Positions 44,119-53,240 of a stretch of 64,000 bases of DNA are shown piece after piece. The stretch covers positions 1 through 64,000 of the forward strand of contig CAMCIC010000015.1 of the NCBI GenBank assembly GCA_945874895.1, in the 5' to 3' direction. The position numbers were made by a program, and so were the translations under genes. The DNA comes from Akkermansia muciniphila. GTDB lineage: Bacteria > Verrucomicrobiota > Verrucomicrobiia > Verrucomicrobiales > Akkermansiaceae. Below the pieces are notes generated by a model. It was not told the DNA's origin. It did not search any database and worked only from the letters and a program-made list of their open reading frames with translations. Position 1 is the stretch's first letter; the number at the start of each line of letters is the position of its first letter.

Positions 44119-45906
44119 ATGAGCGCCCGTTCCACTGCCAGACCTCGCATCTATCAATTGCTGGTTCGCACCTTCGGCAATAAAAACGAGACCCGCAAAC
44201 CCCATGGCACGATCGAGGAAAACGGTTGCGGAAAATTCGCTGATATCGATGACACCGTTCTCTTGTCGTTGAGAGCCATGGGCTTTTCTCATATCTGGCT
44301 TACGGGTATACTGGAGCAGGCTTCGACGACAGATTACCCGTGTCGCCCAGCCGATCATCCTGAGCTCGTGAAAGGCAAGGCCGGCAGCCCGTATGCGATT
44401 CGCGATTGCTATGATGTTTCGCCTGATTACGCGATCGATCCCGATCGCAGAATGGAGGAGTTTGATGATCTCATCCACCGCTGCCATGCTCATGGATTCT
44501 CTGTGCTGATTGATTTCGTGCCGAACCACGTCGCTCGATCGTATGTCTCTGATGTGCGTACGGAAAGATGCTTTGGCGATGAGGATGACAAGTCGGTTTT
44601 TTTTGATCGGGACAATCACTTCTTCTATCTTCAGACCTCCGATCCGGGGGGCGGGCCGCCATTGATTCTGCCTGTGTCGGGCGGCGGTTCAGCATATCAA
44701 GAGCAGCAGGGCCGAGTGAGCGGAAATAACGCTGTCCACTGGCGTCCGGGGCGCGACGACTGGTATGAGACTGCGAAACTCAATTATGGTCATGATTTTA
44801 CGATGGGTCGAAAAACAAGTCATTTGCCCCCGCCTGAATCACCTCTGGAATCCGTGCCGCGAACTTGGCGTTGGATGGATGAGGTGATTGCCTATTGGCA
44901 GGGCAGGGGTGTGGATGGCTTCAGGGTAGACATGGCTCATATGATCCCGATGGAATTCTGGCGCTGGTTGCTGCGGCGGGCTCAGGTCAGGCGTTGTGAC
45001 GTCTTTTTTATGGCGGAGGCCTACGACAATGATGCGGCCAAGCTCACGGACGGTCATGTGTTAGATGAGCTCTTGCACGCGGGCTTCGATGCGGTGTATG
45101 ATGATCCCATTTATGACTTGTTGATGGGGTTGTATGACGAAGGTAAGTGGTGCAATGATTTGGATGCGTTGACATTCACGGGCGACCGTTTCCATCGATC
45201 CCTCCGCTACGGCGAGAATCATGATGAAGTGCGGTTGGCAAATCCGCGCGAGTGGGGTGGTTGGGGCATGGGGGTTGGTCGTCCTGTATGCGCCACTTTG
45301 TTTGCCATGGGGCGAGGACCTATCATGGTCTATCATGGACAGGAACTGGGCGAGCAGGCGTGCGGCGATTCGGGTTTCGCCGGAGACAACGCTCGCACGA
45401 CGATTTTTGATTACGGTTCGATTCCTGCTCTGTGTGAATGGTATCGCGGTAAAGCGGGCCGTTTGTCACGGGAGCAATACGAATTGCGCGATTGGTATGG
45501 GAGGCTCATCCGTTTGATGGCAGAGCCTGCTTTCGAACACGGTGATTTTTACGGATTGAATTTCGCCAACCGCGATAACCCCTGTTTCGGCCGCATCGAT
45601 GGGGAAACGGTAAGCGGACATTGGATGTATGCGTTTCTTCGCCATGATCCTAGCTCAGGGCAAATCTTTCTCGTGGTCGTAAACTTTCATCCGCATCTAG
45701 CCATGAATGACGTTACAATCATCGTGCCCCCCGATGCTTGCGCTTCGTGGAAACGGGCGGATTGGTATGTGGGAATAGATAGGCTGCAAGAAAATCAATC
45801 GTATAATTCCTCCGCTCTCGATTGCAGTGGATGCAGTTGGTTCATAACGGAGATATTGCCCCTTTCTGCTCGATTGATCGAAATCAGTATCAATCCACAG
45901 AAATAG
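44119..45906 (+). CDS. GH13 family alpha-amylase-type glycoside hydrolase
   Basis: 595 residues from the ATG at 44119 (MSARSTARPRIYQLLVR). No signal peptide, so cytoplasmic. The (beta/alpha)8 barrel carries the GH13 residues: DFVPNHV (region I), GFRVDMAH with nucleophile D271 (region II), FFMAEAY with acid/base E300 (region III), ENHDE with D369 (region IV). A C-terminal beta domain follows (about 500-595). The subfamily is not clear, so it could hydrolyse or transfer alpha-glucans or trehalose-type sugars. It is close to oppC but functionally unrelated. Confidence 0.85.
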   Translation: MSARSTARPRIYQLLVRTFGNKNETRKPHGTIEENGCGKFADIDDTVLLSLRAMGFSHIWLTGILEQASTTDYPCRPADHPELVKGKAGSPYAIRDCYDVSPDYAIDPDRRMEEFDDLIHRCHAHGFSVLIDFVPNHVARSYVSDVRTERCFGDEDDKSVFFDRDNHFFYLQTSDPGGGPPLILPVSGGGSAYQEQQGRVSGNNAVHWRPGRDDWYETAKLNYGHDFTMGRKTSHLPPPESPLESVPRTWRWMDEVIAYWQGRGVDGFRVDMAHMIPMEFWRWLLRRAQVRRCDVFFMAEAYDNDAAKLTDGHVLDELLHAGFDAVYDDPIYDLLMGLYDEGKWCNDLDALTFTGDRFHRSLRYGENHDEVRLANPREWGGWGMGVGRPVCATLFAMGRGPIMVYHGQELGEQACGDSGFAGDNARTTIFDYGSIPALCEWYRGKAGRLSREQYELRDWYGRLIRLMAEPAFEHGDFYGLNFANRDNPCFGRIDGETVSGHWMYAFLRHDPSSGQIFLVVVNFHPHLAMNDVTIIVPPDACASWKRADWYVGIDRLQENQSYNSSALDCSGCSWFITEILPLSARLIEISINPQK

Positions 45907-45999
45907 TGAGAAAAATAATCTTGTAGAAACGGATGGATTCATGAACAAAAGCATAACATCTCCAATTTTATCGGGAGTGGAGTAACGAACGAATTTGAC

Positions 46000-46722
46000 A
46001 TGAAGAAAAAAATCATAGCGAAAGGCTCTGCCAAACCAAAAACGAAGACTGGAATCGATAAAACAAGTTCTCAGCCAGATTACAATTCATTGCTGCCATG
46101 CGAACAACTTCTGTGGAATAATCGCGAGTGGGCGAAGCAGGAAGCCGCTAACGATCCTGATTATTTCCACCGACTCGCTGATGTGCAATCGCCCAAGTTT
46201 TTGTGGATTGGCTGCAGTGATAGCCGCGTCCCGGCCGACCGTATCACTGGTACACAGCCCGGGGAGATTTTTGTGCATCGCAACATTGCGAACATGGTGG
46301 TTCATACCGATATCAATCTCTTAGCTGTATTGGAATATGCGGTGTTTCATCTCAAAGTTGAGCACATCATCGTTTGTGGACACTACAATTGCGGCGGTGT
46401 CAAAGCGGCCATGACTCAACACAATTTTGGAATCATCAACAAATGGATACGTAATATCAAAGATGTCTATAGGATCCATCGTGATGAAATTGACTTTCAA
46501 ACCAAAGAAGACGAGCGTCTGAATCGACTCATCGAACTCAATGTTCAAGAGCAGGTCATGAATCTTGCCAAAACGAGCATAGTGCAAAAGGCGTGGAAAA
46601 AACACCACCGCCCCCATCTACACGGATGGGTCTATGGTTTGGATGATGGTTTACTCAAACCGATCTGCGAGATGAGTCATCAGGATCATCTTGATCCGCT
46701 CTATGAGTTTGATGACCTATAG
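46000..46722 (+). CDS. Beta-class carbonic anhydrase
   Basis: 240 residues. Interconverts carbon dioxide and bicarbonate. Zinc ligands C72, H128 and C131 (CSDSR, CGHYNCGG) with the D74-R76 dyad. A Lys-rich N-terminal extension (MKKKIIAKGSAKPKTKTG) precedes the domain; helix LLPCEQLLWNNREWAKQ is the usual arm. Stands alone between the GH13 gene and prfB. Confidence 0.95.
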   Translation: MKKKIIAKGSAKPKTKTGIDKTSSQPDYNSLLPCEQLLWNNREWAKQEAANDPDYFHRLADVQSPKFLWIGCSDSRVPADRITGTQPGEIFVHRNIANMVVHTDINLLAVLEYAVFHLKVEHIIVCGHYNCGGVKAAMTQHNFGIINKWIRNIKDVYRIHRDEIDFQTKEDERLNRLIELNVQEQVMNLAKTSIVQKAWKKHHRPHLHGWVYGLDDGLLKPICEMSHQDHLDPLYEFDDL

Positions 46723-46799
46723 GCAGTCCTCTTTATTCCATCGCTGGTTTTCATTTACCTCTTGCCAAATCATTCGGTTTCCGCCACGTTCCGCGCGAC

Positions 46800-47940
46800 A
46801 TGTCCGAACTTCCTACTGCCGACCTCCTGTCGCTCGATGTCGATGGCCTTCGTAGCCGTCTCTCGAAGCTCAGGAGGTATCTTTGACATCCCTAGCCTTG
46901 AGAATAAAATCGCGGAGTTGGAGACTGCGATGTCAAATCCCGATTTTTGGAACAACCCAGAAAAAGCCCGTGAGGTGAATGCCCATGCAAGTGGGATGAA
47001 AAAGAAGGTGGAAACGTTTTTGTCGCTGGAATCACGCGCCGAAAATATCGATGCTGCCATAGCGCTGGCGAAGGAGTTCGACGATCTTGATACCGCCCGT
47101 GAGGCACAGTCTGAATTTTTTGCGCTCGATGATGCCATTACCTCTTTCGAATTGCTGACTTTGTTGAATCAGCCCAACGATGCTTGCAATGCCTACCTCG
47201 TGATATCCGCTGGCGCGGGTGGCACGGAGGCCTGTGATTGGGCGCAGATGTTGCACCGCATGTATTCCCGTTGGGCGGAGCGCAAAGGATTTACGGTTGA
47301 GACCCTCGACTGGCAGGATGGCGATGAAGCAGGATTGCGCTCGGCGACGATCAAGATCACTGGCGAATATGCCTACGGCTATTTGAAAAACGAACGCGGA
47401 GTGCACCGTCTCGTACGCATTTCTCCCTTTGATGCTGCAGGCAAACGCCACACCTCTTTTGCATCGATCGATGCCACGCCGGAAATTTCTAACGAGATCA
47501 AAATCGAGATCAACGAGAAAGACATCGAGATCCAGACCACGCGATCGGGTGGCAAGGGGGGACAGAACGTGAACAAGGTCGAGACCTGCGTGATTCTGCG
47601 TCACTTGCCCACCGGGATTCTCATCAGATCGTCCGCTTCACGAACCCAAGGAGCGAACAAGGAGCAGGCCTTTGCGATTTTGAAAGCCAAACTCTTTCAG
47701 ATCGAAGAGGACAAGCAGAAAGCCGAGTCCGAGCGTGCGTATGGCGAAAAGGGAGATGTTTCGTGGGGCAATCAGATTCGTTCCTACGTGTTCCAGCCCT
47801 ATCAGAAAATTGTCGATCTGCGCACGGGACAGGAAACGGGCAACATTCAACCCGTCATGGATGGTGATCTCGATGCATTCATTGAGGCGAAGTTGCGCGG
47901 CAAGGTTCGCGTCAAAGGAGCCAAAGACGAGGAGGATTGA
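46800..47940 (+). CDS. prfB: Peptide chain release factor 2 with programmed +1 frameshift
   Basis: 379 residues made from two frames: 46800-46883 (28 codons from the ATG, ending R-R-Y-L) then, after a +1 shift skipping T46884, 46885-47940 (D-I-P-S-L-E...). The SPF motif that reads UGA and UAA is in [12 protein letters not shown], and the catalytic GGQ is in [13 protein letters not shown]2 thus limits its own synthesis: when RF2 is scarce the ribosome shifts at the in-frame UGA. A bidirectional terminator follows. An unshifted reading would start only within the second frame and lose the true N-terminus. Confidence 0.95.
46872..46887 (+). promoter_or_regulatory. RF2 programmed frameshift site
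   Basis: AGGAGG (46872-46877), TAT, CTT (46881-46883), TGA stop (46884-46886) followed by C. The internal Shine-Dalgarno 3 nt from the CTT, and CTTTGAC at the shift, match the canonical prfB recoding signal. Confidence 0.95.
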
Positions 47941-47968
47941 GCCAGCGTCTCATTGCGATCCGAGGGTT

Positions 47969-49228
47969 TCAAAAAAGCGGCAGTTGCTCGGCATCTGCCG
48001 CTTTTTGCAGGAGAATGATCCGGTTCGTGTTCGTGCCTTTGCTGGCGTTGTCAACGCCCCAACAATTCGAGGTTTTGGTGAAATCCTGATCGTTGATGAG
48101 AACTGCGCAAGCTTGCAGTCCACTGGATTCAGCTGCGGGAAGAACGAGGTCTTCCAAAAACACTTTGCCATTGCGCACTTCTCCCACTTCAAAAGCCACG
48201 ATCCCCCCAGGCACGAGAATGCGCCGCAGTTCTGCAAACACCCGGCTCATGGCCTCTTGCCAAGCTTTTTCCGTGCGCCACTGCCAGATCGAAACCGCGC
48301 GGGAATCGATGCCGTTGAACCAGCAGCGAAGCCAGTTGTCCTTATCGTATTGAACAATGTCCAGAAAGGGGGGCGAGGTCACAACCAGAGCCACGCTTTC
48401 CTTGAGGATACCAGGTGTGTCGGCACAACTGGATGTGAGGCAAGCGGCTTTTTTGCTGATGCGTTGAAGATTCTTTTTTTCGTCGCGGCTCAGGTCCTTG
48501 AGTAGAGATGCGGATTTTTTGGTGATGATCGCTCGTATATCGCGTCGCGGCGGTAGTTGTTGGCGTTTTTCATTGATGCGGATCTGAGAAGCGATGGATA
48601 CGGCCTGGTTGGGTGGGAGCGTGTAGACAGAAAAAAATCCGGTTGAGTGCCCCGTCAGTCGGTTGGTTGCTACCATCCGAATCCAAGCATCGGTCTCGTC
48701 CAGCATTCCTGCTTTCTCTCTTTGCAAAAAATATTCCCTCAATGCGCAAACTTCGCGCAACGTATCAGGGTGGTAAAATACCAGCAAATCCTCGCGAATT
48801 TCCTGAGCGTGGCTGAGATCGATTTCCGCCAAACGTTGGTTGACTCGTGTCTGATCCACAGCGCGAAGGCGTGGCAGACAGAGTATAGCGGAGAGGGGAT
48901 TGATGTCGCAACCCACCGGAATGCGATCAAGCAAAGCGCTTTCTATCAAGGTGGTGCCACGCCCCATGAAGGGGTCGTAGACCCGCTCACCCGGTATCGT
49001 AAAGCGTTCGATGAAAAATCGTGGCAGTTGTGGTTTGAAGCATGCCCGATAGGAAACTTCGTGCAAGGAATGAGCGGCCCGCTGTTTTGATGTCCAGAAT
49101 TCATTGATATACACGGGCAGGGACTTGGTCCCATATGGCTTTTCCGTCACGATGGTGTTTTTGCCAAAAGTGTCGAAGGATTGCATTTCCTTATGAAAAG
49201 CTTCCACTTGGGCACGATCGCGCTGCAT
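47969..49228 (-). CDS. Solitary DNA methyltransferase (adenine-N6 or cytosine-N4 type)
   Basis: 419 residues. AdoMet-binding motif I D85-P-F-M-G-R-G-T-T93 precedes the catalytic S285-P-P-F288; a region of about 190 residues between them is where target recognition would lie (motif order I, recognition, IV). SPPF favours cytosine-N4 or adenine-N6 amino methylation. No restriction gene or other phage/RM marker is next to it, so a regulatory or orphan role is possible. A possible promoter, TTGACA (49265-49260) and CTGAAT (49242-49237), ends 8 nt before the ATG. Its last codons form half of a terminator hairpin. Confidence 0.8.
   Translation of the reverse strand: MQRDRAQVEAFHKEMQSFDTFGKNTIVTEKPYGTKSLPVYINEFWTSKQRAAHSLHEVSYRACFKPQLPRFFIERFTIPGERVYDPFMGRGTTLIESALLDRIPVGCDINPLSAILCLPRLRAVDQTRVNQRLAEIDLSHAQEIREDLLVFYHPDTLREVCALREYFLQREKAGMLDETDAWIRMVATNRLTGHSTGFFSVYTLPPNQAVSIASQIRINEKRQQLPPRRDIRAIITKKSASLLKDLSRDEKKNLQRISKKAACLTSSCADTPGILKESVALVVTSPPFLDIVQYDKDNWLRCWFNGIDSRAVSIWQWRTEKAWQEAMSRVFAELRRILVPGGIVAFEVGEVRNGKVFLEDLVLPAAESSGLQACAVLINDQDFTKTSNCWGVDNASKGTNTNRIILLQKAADAEQLPLF
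47972..48006. terminator. Bidirectional terminator between prfB and the methyltransferase
   Basis: Perfect 12-bp stem AAAAAGCGGCAG / CTGCCGCTTTTT with an 11-nt loop: GC-rich stem flanked by A and T runs, so it works for both strands. It lies 31 nt past prfB and within the last codons of the methyltransferase gene. Confidence 0.88.
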
Positions 49229-49363
49229 CGGCTGCGATTCAGGAGCGCGGCTGGTTTGCTGTCAAGAAAAGTCGGGCATTCCGGACTCGATGTCCGACAG
49301 AACAGAAAAATCCATTGATTTTTCCGCCATTTCAGTCTTTAACTCCCCTCCGACTTACCCATC

Positions 49364-51145
49364 ATGCGCACACATCACTGCAACCAACTCCGACTCTCCA
49401 ATATTGATGAATCCGTCACATTGATCGGATGGGTGAATTCTGCCCGTGATCACGGTGGTGTGATTTTTGCAGATTTGCGCGATCGCGAGGGATTGACCCA
49501 GGTCGTCTTTCGTCCAGAAGAAAACGCTACACTCGCGGAACTCTCTCACACGCTGCGCGATGAGGATGTGATCCAAGTCACAGGGCGCGTAGCGAAACGA
49601 TTGGAGGGCACCGTTAATGAAAAAATCGCCACCGGTGAGATCGAGATTGTTGCGACGGATCTGAACATCATCAACAAAGCTGATGTCTTGCCTTTCCAGT
49701 TGGACAAAGAACTTTCGAATGAGGATCTGCGTATGAAATATCGCTACCTCGATATCCGTCGTCCGCGCATGACTCACAATTTGCGGACGCGCCATCGGGT
49801 CACCAAGAGCACGCGCGATTTTCTCGACGAGCAAGGCTTCTGCGAGATCGAGACACCGATCCTTTCCAAATCAACCCCTGAAGGTGCAAGGGATTTCCTC
49901 GTTCCCTCGCGCCTGCAACCAGGGAGCTTTTACGCGCTGCCCCAAGCACCGCAGCAGTACAAACAGCTACTCATGGTAGGCGGCATCGAAAAATATTTTC
50001 AAGTCGCGAAGTGCTTTCGTGATGAGGATCTGCGTGCGGATCGTCAACCCGAGTTTACCCAGATCGATATCGAATCGTCGTTTGTGGGGCAGGAAGATAT
50101 CCTTGCCCTGGTTGAGGGACTGATCGGTCGCATTTTCCGCGATGCGAAAGGTGTGACCATCCCCACGTCCTTCGATCGTATGACCTGGCGTGAAGCCATG
50201 GACAAGTATGGCTCGGACAAACCTGATCGTCGTTTTGGCTATCACATCACCGATCTCGGAGCGGTCTTCGCGGATTCGACCTTCAAGGTATTTTCCGGAG
50301 CTCTGCAAGCGGGAGGTGTGATCAAGGCGATCAACGCAAAGGGTTTTTCTAACATCAGCACGGGGCAGGTGGAGGCTCTGACGCAATTGGCAATCCAGCA
50401 TGGAGCCAAAGGACTTGCTTACATTCAGGTGCGCGGAGAAACCGTTGATACGTGGCGCTCGCCCATCACCAAGTTCCTCTCAGAAACGGAGATCGCTGCG
50501 ATGAAAGAAGCGCTCAACATTGAGACTGGTGACTTGATTCTCTTCGGCGCCGGCCCCTGGGAGCAGGTCTGTGAAATCTTGGGTCGCGTTCGCCTAGCCT
50601 GCGCCGAAATGCAGAGCCTCTTGCAGGGCAATAGCGAACTGAATTTCCTCTGGGTCACGGAGTTCCCGTTGCTTGCATTCGATGAAGAGAGCAATCGCTT
50701 CGTCGCCGTGCACCATCCTTTCACACGTCCGATCAAGGAAGACGAAGACAAATTGCTCAAAGGCGAACTTTCGACCGATCTGCGCGCTAATGCCTATGAT
50801 GTGGTTCTGAACGGTCATGAATTGGGCGGTGGTTCGATTAGGATTCATGAAGCTCCGCTGCAATCGGCGATGTTCAAGGCTCTCGGTATTTCGGAAGAGC
50901 AAGCTGCTGAAGAGTTCGGTCATATTCTTGATGCATTCCGTTTCGGTGCTCCTCCGCATGGAGGTTTGGCGCTGGGGCTCGATCGACTCGTGATGTTGAT
51001 TTGCGGCGAGCAATCCATTCGTGAAGTGATCGCCTTCCCGAAAAATAACAAGGGCAACGATTTGATGAGCCAATCGCCAGCGGAAGTGGATCCGAAACAA
51101 TTGCGAGATTTGCGCATCCAGACTACTGCGAAGAAGCCTTCCTAG
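49364..51145 (+). CDS. aspS: Aspartyl-tRNA synthetase
   Basis: 593 residues, bacterial-type class II AspRS: N-terminal OB-fold anticodon domain (1-105, VTLIGWVNSARDHGGVIFADLRDREG), catalytic domain with motif 2 FRDEDLRADRQPEFTQIDIE and motif 3 GLALGLDRLVMLICG, and the bacterial GAD insertion between them (about 290-420). The end AFPKNNKGNDLMSQSPAEVDPKQLRDL is standard. Whether it is discriminating or also charges tRNA-Asn cannot be decided by eye. Confidence 0.97.
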   Translation: MRTHHCNQLRLSNIDESVTLIGWVNSARDHGGVIFADLRDREGLTQVVFRPEENATLAELSHTLRDEDVIQVTGRVAKRLEGTVNEKIATGEIEIVATDLNIINKADVLPFQLDKELSNEDLRMKYRYLDIRRPRMTHNLRTRHRVTKSTRDFLDEQGFCEIETPILSKSTPEGARDFLVPSRLQPGSFYALPQAPQQYKQLLMVGGIEKYFQVAKCFRDEDLRADRQPEFTQIDIESSFVGQEDILALVEGLIGRIFRDAKGVTIPTSFDRMTWREAMDKYGSDKPDRRFGYHITDLGAVFADSTFKVFSGALQAGGVIKAINAKGFSNISTGQVEALTQLAIQHGAKGLAYIQVRGETVDTWRSPITKFLSETEIAAMKEALNIETGDLILFGAGPWEQVCEILGRVRLACAEMQSLLQGNSELNFLWVTEFPLLAFDEESNRFVAVHHPFTRPIKEDEDKLLKGELSTDLRANAYDVVLNGHELGGGSIRIHEAPLQSAMFKALGISEEQAAEEFGHILDAFRFGAPPHGGLALGLDRLVMLICGEQSIREVIAFPKNNKGNDLMSQSPAEVDPKQLRDLRIQTTAKKPS

Positions 51146-51219
51146 GATTCTTTCGTGAGCTTTGCAACAAAGCCGTTATTCTCGTGCCACTCAGAGGGAT
51201 TCTTTTTGATCATTTTGTT

Positions 51220-51942
51220 ATGAAAAAACTACTTGGGGTGATCACGGCGCTTTTCTGTTCGATGGCTCTTGCGCAAGACGAGCCCACAGCCGAGCAAATC
51301 ATAGGCGGTGCGAAAATGTTGGCTGCATTGCAGCAAGCCGATCTGGAAGGGGACATGTGTCGTGGCCGTGACAAAGTTCCGGTCGCGTTGTTTCTTCGCA
51401 ACAAGGACATTCAGTTCCAATACTGGCAGAATCAAGCTTGGCAGAAATTCCACTTGCGCATGAATGATGACGTTTGCGATTTGTTTGAGATGATCAACGA
51501 GAAGCAAACCAATTTTCCTGCAAAGCGCTTGGCTACTCCGATCGCGGGCATGGATCTCTCCTATGAGGACCTAGCGATGCGTTTTTTTTATTGGAAGAAC
51601 CCCATACTCGAAGGTTCTGAGCGCGTAGGTGTCCACAATTGCTGGAAAATCCGTCTCAACAATCCAGGTCAAGGGGGTGCCTACCAAGTGATGTATGTCT
51701 GGGTTCATCAAAAATACGGCTCTTTCATGAAAATCGAGGGATTCAACCGTGAAGGACAAATTCTCAAGAGATTCGAAGTGATCGAGGTGATGAACATCGG
51801 AAAAAACGCCTCAGGCCAAGAAGTATACACACTCGAACAAATGGATGTCAGCACGATGAATCCTGCCAACGGTCGTGTGGCATCGCAGACCAAGTTGATT
51901 TTCCGCAAGCCCACCAAGGCTTCTCCTAAAGGACCGCGTTGA
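51220..51942 (+). CDS. LolA-like outer-membrane lipoprotein-sorting protein
   Basis: 240 residues from the ATG at 51220 (MKKLLGVITALFCSMALAQ, signal peptide). The half-barrel pattern of the LolA-like DUF17131 group is visible: VALFLRNKDIQFQYWQ, GMDLSYEDLAMRFFYWKN, RVGVHNCWKIRLNNP, YVWVHQKYGSFMKIEGFNREGQ. Such proteins carry lipids or lipoproteins across the periplasm. Follows aspS by 74 nt. Confidence 0.75.
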   Translation: MKKLLGVITALFCSMALAQDEPTAEQIIGGAKMLAALQQADLEGDMCRGRDKVPVALFLRNKDIQFQYWQNQAWQKFHLRMNDDVCDLFEMINEKQTNFPAKRLATPIAGMDLSYEDLAMRFFYWKNPILEGSERVGVHNCWKIRLNNPGQGGAYQVMYVWVHQKYGSFMKIEGFNREGQILKRFEVIEVMNIGKNASGQEVYTLEQMDVSTMNPANGRVASQTKLIFRKPTKASPKGPR

Positions 51943-53154
51943 TCACTGTGGCCCCTGTTTTTTGACTGTCTCCGCCACCCGCAGGGCGAGGGGTTTTTTG
52001 TCAGGTGGATGCACGTCAGGTTGATCCCACCCCAAATCCATGCTCACCACCCGATAGGCATGCGTCGTATTTTTGATGGCATTTTGCTGAGCCAGTCGAT
52101 ATTCAGGCCAATATTGTCGCAAGGGATCGTTGCCACCGATCCGAGGCAATTCTACGATGAAAAATGGCAGTTCAGGCTGACCGAGACCGCGTCGCCAACT
52201 CGTCATCAAATCTTGCAATAGGCGGGAATTCCATGCCATGTCGGGTATTTCCGCATTGGTTTCCCCTTGATACCAGATCACGGCGGTAAAGGGGAAATCT
52301 CGCCACCAGGAGATGCCTGATTGATAGAGAAAACCCGGTCGAAATGGGTGCGAAACATGCGCCATGTGACCGATCTGTTGCTTGGCTCGCTGTCGCGCCC
52401 ATGGGGAAATCTTCGGGTGCTCGATCCACGACTCACGGAGCAGATCTCGGTAGTCGGCGCGAGACTGCAACATCTCGGGGGAAATCCACGCTTCCGTCCC
52501 TGATCCGCCGACTGCATTTTCGACAATTCCCACAGGTCTCCCCGTATCTCGGATGCGTTGTTCAGCAAACCACCAAGCCACGGCGGATTGAGCCCCTCGC
52601 GCCTCAGGCTCATCGGTTTGCCAGGTGCCCTGAAAGAAATTTTCTTCACGAAGGCGATGCCGATCCCGCTCTTGAAATGCTTGCGCTGAAGTCGCCCATC
52701 CTGTGAGCGAGTGAAATCGCATCATGGGATTCGCAGGTCGTTGCAACTGTTCCTTGCCGTTGATCGCTCTCTGGAGCGGAAAATCCATGTTCGATTGACC
52801 GGAACAAAGCCACACCTCGCCCACCAGCAAATCGTGCAAAACCATTTGATCCTCACCACAGCTGATTTCCAAAGTCATCGGTTGGTGGTTCGCTTTCATG
52901 GCAGGAAGTTCCAACCTCCATCGACCATCTGGGTGGCAGATGGTCGTCTGGACAATTGCGCCGAACCGAACCTTCACGACGGATCCCGCTGATGCACGTC
53001 CGTGCAGTGGTATGACCACATCATGAGGCAGCACCATGTGGCTGGCGAAGGGCCGTGCGACCTCGAGCGCCTGGGCCGTGATCACGGTCCAGAGAATGAG
53101 CAGTATCGGATTGATGGGAGATTCATACGGGAATCTGCGAATGGCAGCAAGCAT
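51943..53154 (-). CDS. Secreted sialate O-acetylesterase-like SGNH esterase
   Basis: 403 residues from the ATG at 53154 (MLAAIRRFPYESPINPILL..., signal peptide). The N-terminal beta region (PFASHMVLPHDVVIPLHG) precedes the SGNH domain: nucleophile in WLCSGQSNMDFPL, oxyanion Gly/Asn in ENAVGGSG and WYQGETNA, and catalytic D-x-H in DVHPPDK. These enzymes remove O-acetyl groups, from sialic acids or from plant xylan. Convergent with the LolA-like gene, and divergent from nanA with 86 bp between. Confidence 0.87.
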   Translation of the reverse strand: MLAAIRRFPYESPINPILLILWTVITAQALEVARPFASHMVLPHDVVIPLHGRASAGSVVKVRFGAIVQTTICHPDGRWRLELPAMKANHQPMTLEISCGEDQMVLHDLLVGEVWLCSGQSNMDFPLQRAINGKEQLQRPANPMMRFHSLTGWATSAQAFQERDRHRLREENFFQGTWQTDEPEARGAQSAVAWWFAEQRIRDTGRPVGIVENAVGGSGTEAWISPEMLQSRADYRDLLRESWIEHPKISPWARQRAKQQIGHMAHVSHPFRPGFLYQSGISWWRDFPFTAVIWYQGETNAEIPDMAWNSRLLQDLMTSWRRGLGQPELPFFIVELPRIGGNDPLRQYWPEYRLAQQNAIKNTTHAYRVVSMDLGWDQPDVHPPDKKPLALRVAETVKKQGPQ

Positions 53155-53200
53155 GGGAAGTGGTTGTAAAAAAATACCAGTTGTCACCCGGATTCTCTGG

Positions 53201-53229
53201 TTGTGGTTGGATCGGAAGTTGGATATGGG
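53201..53229 (+). promoter_or_regulatory. Candidate nanA promoter
   Basis: TTGTGG (53201-53206), 17 nt, TATGGG (53224-53229), 11 nt to the ATG at 53241. It lies in the nanA / esterase divergent gap. Confidence 0.4.
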
Positions 53230-53240
53230 TTCTCTCACCT

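Noticed and set aside
47969-49228. Restriction-modification defence island
   Set aside because: Only the methyltransferase is present, flanked by prfB and aspS.
49135-49407. 90-residue plus-strand frame upstream of aspS
   Set aside because: Overlaps the methyltransferase 5' end and the aspS start without family likeness.
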